A stretch of DNA of 64,000 bases from an uncultured Pelagibacteraceae bacterium (GTDB taxonomy: Bacteria; Pseudomonadota; Alphaproteobacteria; Pelagibacterales; Pelagibacteraceae): positions 88,664 to 152,663 of the forward strand of contig CACCBF010000003.1 in assembly GCA_902544135.1 (NCBI GenBank), given 5' to 3'. Positions 1 to 8,034 of this stretch are shown here, in pieces. The first letter of the stretch is position 1. Each line of letters starts with the position of its first letter. A program made the translations under genes and the position numbers. The notes under the pieces are model-generated. The model was given only the letters and a program-made list of their open reading frames with translations, made no database searches and had not been told where the DNA came from.

Positions 1-723
1 ATTGGAGAAAGATTTATGTCAGCTTTAGGTAAAGAGGATCCTTTACTGGAAGTAGATTCACAGCCATTTTTGGCAACATCTTACTCAGATGCAATGAAAT
101 TATACAAAGCATCTAAAGCTGAGATCATTAAAGGCTTGGATGAAAAGGGTTTGGTATTTCTTTACGCTGTGCCATGGCCAGCACAAGGCTTATATAGTAA
201 AAAAGAAATCAACTCTGTCAATGACCTTAAAGGTTTAAAGTTTAGAGCATATAATTCTGCAACAATTAGAATTGCTGAGTTAACAGGTATGGCGCCAACA
301 AAAATTGAGGCCGCTGAAATTAGCCAAGCATTCTCAACAGGAGCTGTTGAAAGTATGATCACATCTCCTACGACAGGAAAAAACTCTAAAATATGGGAAA
401 ACGGTGTGAAATATTTTTATGATATAGCAGCTTGGTTTCCAAAAAATATGGTGATTGTAAATAAAGATTCTTGGAATAAACTTGATCAAGCAACAAAAGA
501 TCTAGTAATGAAACAAGCAGCTTTAGCAGAGAGAAAAGGCTGGCAGTTATCAAAACAAGGGAATGTTGGGGATAAAAAAGCTTTAGCTAATGCTGGAATG
601 GTAGTAGGTAAAGTAAATGCATCTCTACAAGCTCATTTTGAAAAAGTGGGTGAGACTATGGCAAAGGAATGGTCTCAAAAAGCTGGTTCAAGAGGAGCAG
701 CCGTTTTATCAAGTTATAAATAA
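1..723 (+). CDS. TRAP transporter substrate-binding protein (DctP family), 5'-truncated by window edge
   Basis: Reading frame is open upstream of the first ATG to base 1 (IGERFMSALG...). DctP-like segments 'KGLKFRAYNSATIRIAELTGMAPTKIEAAEISQAFSTGAVESMITSP'. Followed by DctQ and DctM genes. Confidence 0.9.
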   Translation: MGERFMSALGKEDPLLEVDSQPFLATSYSDAMKLYKASKAEIIKGLDEKGLVFLYAVPWPAQGLYSKKEINSVNDLKGLKFRAYNSATIRIAELTGMAPTKIEAAEISQAFSTGAVESMITSPTTGKNSKIWENGVKYFYDIAAWFPKNMVIVNKDSWNKLDQATKDLVMKQAALAERKGWQLSKQGNVGDKKALANAGMVVGKVNASLQAHFEKVGETMAKEWSQKAGSRGAAVLSSYK

Positions 724-734
724 TCAAATTTTAA

Positions 735-767
735 TTAAGGCCACTTAAAAATATTGGGTGGCCTTAA
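735..767 (+). terminator. Intercistronic hairpin between dctP-like and dctQ-like genes
   Basis: Perfect 10-bp inverted repeat ttaaggccac / gtggccttaa with a 13-nt loop; no strong T tract follows on the + strand. Confidence 0.65.
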
Positions 768-773
768 ATTATT

Positions 774-1256
774 ATGTTAGAAATCTTAGATAAGAATTTA
801 AATAAAATTTATAAATTTTCTGGATATATTGCAGCTGCATTTCTTATTTTAGTAGCAGTATTTATTTTAATAGGTATTTCATCAAGAATATTTGGATTCT
901 ATGTTAGAGGTCTTGCGGAATACTCAGGTTACTGCATGGCAGCAGCCTCTTTTTTTGCATTAGCTTATACATTTGTTGAAAATGGCCACATAAGGATTAC
1001 TCTTTTTCTAGAAAAATTATCAGGGTTAAAAAGAAAATTTATTGAAATCTGGTGCCTAAGTGTAGCAACTTTTTTTTCTGGGTATTTGGCATTTTATTTT
1101 ATTAAGATGTTAGTTATTTCTTATAAATTTCAAGAAAGAAGCGAGGGTGCAGATGAAATTTTAATTTGGATACCTCAAACAAGTGTAGCTGTTGGTTCTA
1201 CTATTTTCTTTTTATGTGTTCTCCATCAACTCATTTTAATTTTTAAAAAAAGTTAA
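774..1256 (+). CDS. TRAP transporter small permease (DctQ family)
   Basis: 160 aa with 4 hydrophobic segments, between DctP and DctM genes. Confidence 0.9.
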   Translation: MLEILDKNLNKIYKFSGYIAAAFLILVAVFILIGISSRIFGFYVRGLAEYSGYCMAAASFFALAYTFVENGHIRITLFLEKLSGLKRKFIEIWCLSVATFFSGYLAFYFIKMLVISYKFQERSEGADEILIWIPQTSVAVGSTIFFLCVLHQLILIFKKS

Positions 1257-2567
1257 ATGGCAGAAATTTTATTAACAATTTTTTTTATTAGTGTTTTATT
1301 GTTCTTTCTTGGTTCAGGTATCTGGGTAGCCTTGAGTATGATTGGAGTATCTGCAATAGGTATGATGTTATTTACATCAAGACCAGTTGGAGATGCAATG
1401 GCAACAACAATATGGGGAACATCATCCTCATGGACACTTACAGCATTACCTTTATTTGTTTGGATGGGAGAAATTCTATTTAGAACAAGACTTTCTGAAA
1501 ATTTATTTAAAGGTTTATCTCCGTGGATGCAAAAATTACCGGGAGGTTTAATTCACGTAAACATAGTCGGATGTGCTTTATTTGCTGCTATTTCAGGTTC
1601 ATCTGCAGCCACAGTTGCAACTGTAGGTAAGATGTCTATACCAGAATTAAGAAAAAGAAATTATCCTGAGAAAATCTTACTTGGCAGTCTTGCTGGTTCT
1701 GGAACACTAGGTTTATTGATACCTCCATCAATAATTTTGATTATTTATGGAGTAGCCGTTCAAGAGTCTATTGCAAAATTATTTATAGCTGGAATCTTAC
1801 CCGGGATAATGATTGCATTAATTTTTATGTCATATGTTATTTTTTGGTCTTTGATTAACAAAAAACAAATGCCCAAAATTGTTGAAGAATATTCAATTTT
1901 TGAGAAGATTAAAAGATCTAAACAACTTTTACCTGTTATATTTTTAATCTCTGCTGTTATAGGTTCAATATATACCGGTATAGCTACTGCTACTGAGGCA
2001 GCATCTTTAGGAGTTGTTGGGGCTTTAATTTTGTCATATTTTCAAAAAAGTTTAACTTTAGAAACTTTTAAAACATCCTTATTAGGTGCAACAAAAACAT
2101 CTTGTATGATTGCATTTATCTTAGCAGGTTCAACATTCTTATCTTTGGCAATGGGTTTTACAGGTTTACCAAGAAACTTAGCAATGTGGATTCAAAATAT
2201 GGATTTATCGCCTTATGTATTAATTTTTGTTTTAATGATTTTTTATATAATCTTAGGGATGTTTCTTGATGGTATCTCAGCTGTTGTATTGACTATGGCT
2301 ATAATAGAACCAATGATTAGACAAGCAGGTTTTGACATGATTTGGTTTGGTATATTTTTAGTTATTGTTGTAGAGATGGCTCAAATAACACCACCTGTGG
2401 GTTTTAATTTATTTGTTTTACAAGGTATGGCCAACAAAGACATGGGTTATATTGCTCGAAGTGCGTTTCCATTGTTTTTGTTAATGGTTCTAGCAGTTAT
2501 ATTAGTTGTGATTTTTCCAGAGATTGCCTTGTGGCTGCCAGAGCAGATGATTAAAAATATTAACTAA
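1257..2567 (+). CDS. TRAP transporter large permease (DctM family)
   Basis: 436 aa polytopic protein with DctM-like 'SGSSAATVATVGKMSIPEL', 'GSLAGSGTLGLLIPPSI', 'VVEMAQITPPVGFNLFVLQG'. Confidence 0.95.
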   Translation: MAEILLTIFFISVLLFFLGSGIWVALSMIGVSAIGMMLFTSRPVGDAMATTIWGTSSSWTLTALPLFVWMGEILFRTRLSENLFKGLSPWMQKLPGGLIHVNIVGCALFAAISGSSAATVATVGKMSIPELRKRNYPEKILLGSLAGSGTLGLLIPPSIILIIYGVAVQESIAKLFIAGILPGIMIALIFMSYVIFWSLINKKQMPKIVEEYSIFEKIKRSKQLLPVIFLISAVIGSIYTGIATATEAASLGVVGALILSYFQKSLTLETFKTSLLGATKTSCMIAFILAGSTFLSLAMGFTGLPRNLAMWIQNMDLSPYVLIFVLMIFYIILGMFLDGISAVVLTMAIIEPMIRQAGFDMIWFGIFLVIVVEMAQITPPVGFNLFVLQGMANKDMGYIARSAFPLFLLMVLAVILVVIFPEIALWLPEQMIKNIN

Positions 2568-3067
2568 TATTTAGAAATTTTTTCTCCAGCTATAATTGCT
2601 TTCAGGTCATTGTACTCTTTACAATCGCAACCTTTTAAAACTTCTAATCTTTCAACTGCAAGATTATGTCTATTTGTTGCCACGTAAAGTTCACCTAAAT
2701 ATTCATTAATACCAATGTGGTAAGGATTGATAGCTAGACCTTGAAGATAATATTTCTCTCCATTTTTAAAATCACCTAGTTTTCTAGAAGTAAAGCCTAA
2801 ATAATTTAAAGTATCTGGTTTATTTGGTTTTTTGCTGTTTGATTTAAGTAAAAGTTTTAAAGCTTTTTCATAACTCGATTGTGCTTTATCTTTTTTTCCT
2901 TTTTTTTCATATTTATTTGCAGATTTTATTAGTTTAACTGCCTTTTCATAGTTTGTTTTGGTTACTGGACCATCACCCTCGCCGCCACTGCTACTGGATC
3001 CTGCAGAGTAAGAATTTGATATTAAAGTTACAGATAACAAAATTGTGATAAATATTTTTTTAATCAT
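2564..3067 (-). CDS. Secreted TPR-repeat protein
   Basis: Signal-peptide-like N-terminus (MIKKIFITILLSVTLISNSYSA) and TPR-like repeats (YEKALKLLLKSN..., GEKYYLQGLAINP). Confidence 0.7.
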   Translation of the reverse strand: MIKKIFITILLSVTLISNSYSAGSSSSGGEGDGPVTKTNYEKAVKLIKSANKYEKKGKKDKAQSSYEKALKLLLKSNSKKPNKPDTLNYLGFTSRKLGDFKNGEKYYLQGLAINPYHIGINEYLGELYVATNRHNLAVERLEVLKGCDCKEYNDLKAIIAGEKISKY

Positions 3068-3838
3068 TTATAAATTTCCTCATTTTGTTTAAAGGTCTAA
3101 GTTCAAGCCCATTATCTATAAAGTTATTTTTGATGGATATTGCTGTTGCTAATGAACTCATATTGTCACCATGTATACACACAGAGTCGATTTCACAAGG
3201 TATTTGCTTTCCGCTGTGACAATTAAGCGACTGATTTTTAACCATACTTAAAACATGTATTTTTGCTTGCTCTGGGTCTGTGATTAAAGCATGAGATTTC
3301 TTTCGGGAGACAAGATTGCCGTCATCCTCATAATTTCTGTCCGCAAATATCTCGCAAGCTATTTTCATATCAAGTTTTTTTGCAGCTTCCTCCATTTTGG
3401 ATCCAGTTGGAACCAAATAAATTAAATCTTTGCTAATACCTTTTATACTTTTTGCAAGTATTGTTGCTAAATCAATATTTTCACATGCCATATTATTTAG
3501 AGCTCCATGAGGCTTAATATGTGTAACGTTTTCTCCTTGTTCTAATGCTATCTTTTGAAGAATATCATATTGATCCATTATAAGTTTTTTAATTTCTAAG
3601 TCAGATAAATTCATTCTCTCTCTTCCAAAATTTTCTGGATCATTGAAAGATGGATGTGCACCGATACTTACACCATTTTTTTTTGATATTTTTATGACTT
3701 GGCTCATAGTTTCCTCATCACCAGCATGGTATCCACAGGCAACGTTTGCAGAATTTACTATTTCTAATAATTCTGGATCATGCTTATTTGAGTGGTATTT
3801 AGATTTTTCTCCTAAATCACAATTTATATTAATTTCCA
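3060..3838 (-). CDS. pxpA: 5-oxoprolinase subunit A (LamB/YcsF family)
   Basis: MEININCDLGE...NVACGYHAGD...IGAHPSFNDPENFGR...CIHGD; start placed at MEIN rather than the longer ORF start at 3863. Confidence 0.9.
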
Positions 3839-3866
3839 TAGTCATAAGTGTTAAGTATATCATGGC

Positions 3867-4541
3867 ATGATAAAAAATATATTAAATCTTGGTGACGCAG
3901 CATTATATTGTGACTTTGGTAAAGACGTAAATAGAGAAACTAATACTCAAGTAATTAGATATTTCAAAAGTATTCAGAAAGAAAATATACCATCAATAAA
4001 TAATTTATCTCCCTCTTATAATAAATTAATAATTTCTTTTGATTTAAAAAAAACGAATTTTAAAGATTTAAAAAAGTTAATAGAAAACCTTAATATTACG
4101 AATGAAGATGATCTAAAAAATAAAAAAATTGAAGTTCCAGTATGCTGTGACGAAAATTTTGCTTTAGATATAGTGAGATTGGAGAACAAACTTAATCTTA
4201 AAAGAGAAAAAATTTATGAAAATTTTTTTAGTAAAGAATTCTTTTGTTATATGACGGGCTTTATTGCGGGAATGCCTTTTTTAGGAGATTTATCTAAAGA
4301 TATGAGAGCAAAGCGTCTAGAAACTCCTAGAGTCAGAGTTCCAAAGGGATCAGTAGCTTTGACCGAACAGTTTGCAAATATTTATACTTTTGAAAGTCCA
4401 GGTGGATGGAATGTTATAGGAAATAGTCCATTAAGAATATTTGATGGCTCAAAAGAAGAAAGCCCAAATTTAATAAGTCCAGGTGATATTGTCTTATTTA
4501 AAGAAATATCAAAAAATCAGTATGAAAATTATAATGAGTAA
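3867..4541 (+). CDS. pxpB: 5-oxoprolinase subunit B (KipI-like)
   Basis: 'GFIAGMPFLGDL...LETPRVRVPKGSVALTEQFANIYTFESPGGWNVIG' typical of the KipI/PxpB family. Confidence 0.92.
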   Translation: MIKNILNLGDAALYCDFGKDVNRETNTQVIRYFKSIQKENIPSINNLSPSYNKLIISFDLKKTNFKDLKKLIENLNITNEDDLKNKKIEVPVCCDENFALDIVRLENKLNLKREKIYENFFSKEFFCYMTGFIAGMPFLGDLSKDMRAKRLETPRVRVPKGSVALTEQFANIYTFESPGGWNVIGNSPLRIFDGSKEESPNLISPGDIVLFKEISKNQYENYNE

Positions 4542-5481
4542 AAATTATTTTCAAGTTATCAGAGCAGGAATTAATACTACTTTTCAAGATGAGGGTCGAA
4601 AAAATCTTTATCATGTTGGAATTCCTTTTAGTGGAGCAATGGATAAAAGAAATTACTTATTATCAAATAAGCTTGTTGGTAATAAGATAAATTTACCTGC
4701 TTTAGAATTTGCGTACCAAGGCCCTTTATTAAAATATTTTGGAAATAAAATTAATATTGCAATCACAGGAGATGTAAATTTTAGGATTAAAAAAAAAGAT
4801 ATAACTATTGATGGTAACTGCTATCAATCTTTAAATTTAGAAGATGGTGATGAAGTAGACATTTTATCTACCAATAAGTCTGTGTATGGATATTTGGCTA
4901 TTGGTGGTCAAATAGACTTAAAATATCAATGGTCTAGTTGTTCTACAAATACAAAAGCGATTATTGGGGCAAATGGTGGTAAAAAGTTTGAAAATGAACA
5001 AGTGATAAATATTTCAAAATTGAATGATCACTTAGTGGAAAAAAAATTAAACTATATACATACTAAAATAGAAAATATTAGAATAATTAAAGGAACCAAT
5101 TTTGATTATTTTTCAGATAAAGGAAAAAAAATCTTTCTAGAAAAAGAATTTGTTGTTTCAAAGTTAACTGATCGAATGGGTATGAGGTTAGAAGGACCGA
5201 AAATAGAGAATATCATTGATACCAACATTAAATCAGAAGGATTAATAAAAGGAGTAATACAAGTGCCTGCAGATGGTAATCCTATAGTTATGCTTTCAGA
5301 TCATGGGACAATAGGAGGCTATCCAAAAATAGGAGTAGTGATAAGTGCTGATTATGACAAATTAGTTCAACTATCACCAGGTTCTAGAGTAAAGTTTAAG
5401 CAGGTTGATTTATCTAGCGCAGAAAATTTATTTAAGTTATATGACTTAGAAACTCAAAATTTAATTTCTCAAATTGAATGA
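4534..5481 (+). CDS. pxpC: 5-oxoprolinase subunit C (KipA-like carboxyltransferase)
   Basis: 'VIRAGINTTFQDEGRKNLYHVGIPFSGAMDKRNY...LVGN' and 'MLSDHGTIGGYPKIGVV'. Start set at MSKNYF inside the longer GTG ORF (4483). Confidence 0.92.
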   Translation: MSKNYFQVIRAGINTTFQDEGRKNLYHVGIPFSGAMDKRNYLLSNKLVGNKINLPALEFAYQGPLLKYFGNKINIAITGDVNFRIKKKDITIDGNCYQSLNLEDGDEVDILSTNKSVYGYLAIGGQIDLKYQWSSCSTNTKAIIGANGGKKFENEQVINISKLNDHLVEKKLNYIHTKIENIRIIKGTNFDYFSDKGKKIFLEKEFVVSKLTDRMGMRLEGPKIENIIDTNIKSEGLIKGVIQVPADGNPIVMLSDHGTIGGYPKIGVVISADYDKLVQLSPGSRVKFKQVDLSSAENLFKLYDLETQNLISQIE

Positions 5482-6350
5482 ACATAATCAAAACAATACC
5501 TGGGCCTTTTCTAGTTTTTTTTGGTGCTGTAAGCTTAAGTTTCGGAGGATTAATTGTTAAGTCCTTTGAAGGTTCAACGCTCTGGCAAATTTTATTTTGG
5601 CGATCATTTTTTTTTATAATTGTTGTTAGTTTTTTTCTTCTGTTGACTTATAAAAAAAAATTTTTTAGTGCTTTGACTAAATCTGGAATTCCTGGATTTA
5701 TTGGTGGAGCTATTTTATCTTTAGGTTTTGCTAGTTATGTATTTGCTATGTACGAAACTACTGTGGCAAATACAAATTTTATTATTCAAACACAAACTCT
5801 TTTTTTGGCAATATTTGGTTATGTATTTTTGAAGGAGACAATATCTAAACTTACTTTCTTTTGTATATTGCTTGCTATCTCAGGTATTTTTTTGATGCTT
5901 GGAACTTCCATATCTCCTGGTGAAATGACAGGCAATCTTGTGGCATTCGTAATGCCAATCTCTTTTGCAATTTTAATATTAATAGTAAGAAAGTTTCCTG
6001 ATGTTGATATGATTCCACTTCAATTAGTGGCAGGTATATTTGCAATGATAATTGGATTATTAATGTCGCCAACAATAATTATATCCTCAAAAGACATTTT
6101 TTTGGGTTTTTTAGCAGGTTTTTTTCAATTAGGTTTTGGTTTTATACTTATTACAATTGGTGCAAGGTCAACTCCTTCCGCTTTCGTTGGTATAATAATG
6201 TTAACAGAAGCTGTTCTAGGTCCGTTGTGGGCTTGGATGTTTGTGAATGAGAATCCGCCTCTTTTTGTTTTGATAGGTGGCTCAATTGTTATTACAGCAG
6301 TTGTTTTGCAGTTTTTGAATAAATTTTTAACTAAAAAGAGAGCATATTAA
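5478..6350 (+). CDS. EamA/DMT family transporter
   Basis: 290 aa, ~10 hydrophobic segments, two EamA-like halves. Confidence 0.85.
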   Translation: MNIIKTIPGPFLVFFGAVSLSFGGLIVKSFEGSTLWQILFWRSFFFIIVVSFFLLLTYKKKFFSALTKSGIPGFIGGAILSLGFASYVFAMYETTVANTNFIIQTQTLFLAIFGYVFLKETISKLTFFCILLAISGIFLMLGTSISPGEMTGNLVAFVMPISFAILILIVRKFPDVDMIPLQLVAGIFAMIIGLLMSPTIIISSKDIFLGFLAGFFQLGFGFILITIGARSTPSAFVGIIMLTEAVLGPLWAWMFVNENPPLFVLIGGSIVITAVVLQFLNKFLTKKRAY

Positions 6351-6390
6351 TATTTATGTTTATATTAATTTGTGATATACAGGATTTAAT

Positions 6391-6550
6391 TACGGGAGAG
6401 ACTACTAATTCTTGTAGCGCCGAAGGAGCAACCACCCAGGAATCTCTCAGGCAAAATGGACCGTAACATATTAACTCTGGAAAGAGATTTAATTCTCGCC
6501 GAAGGAGCAAAACTCTCAGGCAAATATACAGATGGGTAAAAAGAGTTAAT
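6391..6550 (+). ncRNA. Tandem glycine riboswitch (two aptamers) in the gcvT leader
   Basis: Two copies of the glycine aptamer core: 'gggagag...gccgaaggagcaa...aatctctcaggcaaaatggacc' and 'gaaagagattt...gccgaaggagcaaaactctcaggcaaat'. P1 of aptamer 1 tacgg(6391-6395)/ccgta(6461-6465); P1 of aptamer 2 attaactct(6470-6478)/agagttaat(6542-6550). Confidence 0.95.
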
Positions 6551-7654
6551 ATGGATATAAAAAAAACATCGCTTTATCAATTGCATCAAGACAGCAAAGC
6601 AAAATTTGTAGAATTTGCAGGATATCAAATGCCAATTCAATATTCTGAGGGTATTGTTGAAGAACATAGGTTCACAAGAAACCATTCAGGCATTTTTGAT
6701 GTTTCGCATATGGGTCAATTATTTATCTATGGCCAAGAGGATTTAGTTGATGATTTAGAAAGAATTTTTCCATTAGACTTAAAAAATTTAAAACTAAATC
6801 ACTCAAAATACAGTTTTTTAATGAGTGACACTGCCGGAATTTATGATGATTTAATTATTACTAAAATCAAAGATGGCTTTTTAATAATTCTGAATGCCGC
6901 TTGTAAAGAAAATGATTATAAAATTTTAAAGGGACTATTAACTGATAGATATAAAATGATTTTGGATGAAGAAAGATCTTTAATTGCAATCCAAGGACCT
7001 AAATCTGTAGAAATTTTAAATAGTGTTATTCAAGGTGTTGAAAATTTAAATTTTATGTCAGGCAATTGGTTTACACTGGATGATCACAATATTTACATTA
7101 CGAGATCAGGATATACAGGTGAAGATGGTTTCGAGGTGTCACTTACTAATGAATTTGCAGACAGGTTTACGAGAAGATTAATTGATAAAGGTGCAAAATT
7201 AATCGGTCTTGGAGCGCGAGATACATTGAGATTGGAAGCCGGTCTGTGCCTATACGGTCATGAACTAAGTAAAGATAAGACACCAGTTGAAGCAAATTTG
7301 AAATGGGCTATTTCAAAAGAAAGAATTTTAAAAGGAAACTTTATTGGATCAGATATAATTACTAAACAATTAAACAATGGAGTGAGTAAGATAAGGGTGG
7401 GCATAAAACCGGAGGGAAGAATAATTGCCAGAGAAAAGACTAAGATATACAATGAATCTAATTTAGAAATAGGTGAAATAACAAGTGGAACGTTTGGACC
7501 AAGTGTTAATGGCCCTGTGGCCATGGGATACGTGGAAAATGAATTTTCAAAAAAAAACACTAAAATATTTTTAGAGGTTAGAGGTAAGAAGCATCCAGCT
7601 ACAATTTGTGAGTTGCCTTTTTATAAAAAAAGTTATGTAAAGGGAGTTAATTAA
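6551..7654 (+). CDS. gcvT: Glycine cleavage system T protein (aminomethyltransferase)
   Basis: 367 aa; '[13 protein letters not shown]', '[11 protein letters not shown]', '[20 protein letters not shown]'; followed by gcvH and gcvP. Confidence 0.97.
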   Translation: MDIKKTSLYQLHQDSKAKFVEFAGYQMPIQYSEGIVEEHRFTRNHSGIFDVSHMGQLFIYGQEDLVDDLERIFPLDLKNLKLNHSKYSFLMSDTAGIYDDLIITKIKDGFLIILNAACKENDYKILKGLLTDRYKMILDEERSLIAIQGPKSVEILNSVIQGVENLNFMSGNWFTLDDHNIYITRSGYTGEDGFEVSLTNEFADRFTRRLIDKGAKLIGLGARDTLRLEAGLCLYGHELSKDKTPVEANLKWAISKERILKGNFIGSDIITKQLNNGVSKIRVGIKPEGRIIAREKTKIYNESNLEIGEITSGTFGPSVNGPVAMGYVENEFSKKNTKIFLEVRGKKHPATICELPFYKKSYVKGVN

Positions 7655-8034
7655 TGAGCGAAGTAAAATATTCTAAAGAACACGAATGGATTAAATTAGA
7701 GGGAGATACAGCTACTATTGGGATAACTAAGCATGCAACAGAAATGCTTGGAGATATAGTTTTTGCGGAACTTCCAGAAAAAGGAACCAGTGTAGAAAAG
7801 GACGGAACAGCTGGGGTAGTTGAATCTACAAAAGCTGCAAGCGATGTATACACACCGGTAAGTGGTGAGGTTGTTGATTTAAATCAATCTATTGTTGATG
7901 ACCCATCAAAAATAAATCAGGATCCAGAAAACTCTGCTTGGTTCTTTAAATTAAAAATTAAAGATAAGTCAGAGATGGATACTTTAATGAATAAAGATGA
8001 ATACGATATATTTGCAAAGGAGAGCTCCTCATAA
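7654..8034 (+). CDS. gcvH: Glycine cleavage system H protein
   Basis: '[39 protein letters not shown]...[18 protein letters not shown]' (lipoyl-lysine motif). Confidence 0.98.
   Translation: MSEVKYSKEHEWIKLEGDTATIGITKHATEMLGDIVFAELPEKGTSVEKDGTAGVVESTKAASDVYTPVSGEVVDLNQSIVDDPSKINQDPENSAWFFKLKIKDKSEMDTLMNKDEYDIFAKESSS

Noticed and set aside
6386-6685. 99-aa minus-strand ORF across the gcvT leader
   Set aside because: It overlaps the glycine riboswitch and gcvT 5' end on the opposite strand and shows no recognisable protein features.
7258-7853. Antisense ORFs over gcvT/gcvH (7258-7560 and 7647-7853)
   Set aside because: Opposite strand of well-conserved genes with low-complexity translations; likely chance open frames.
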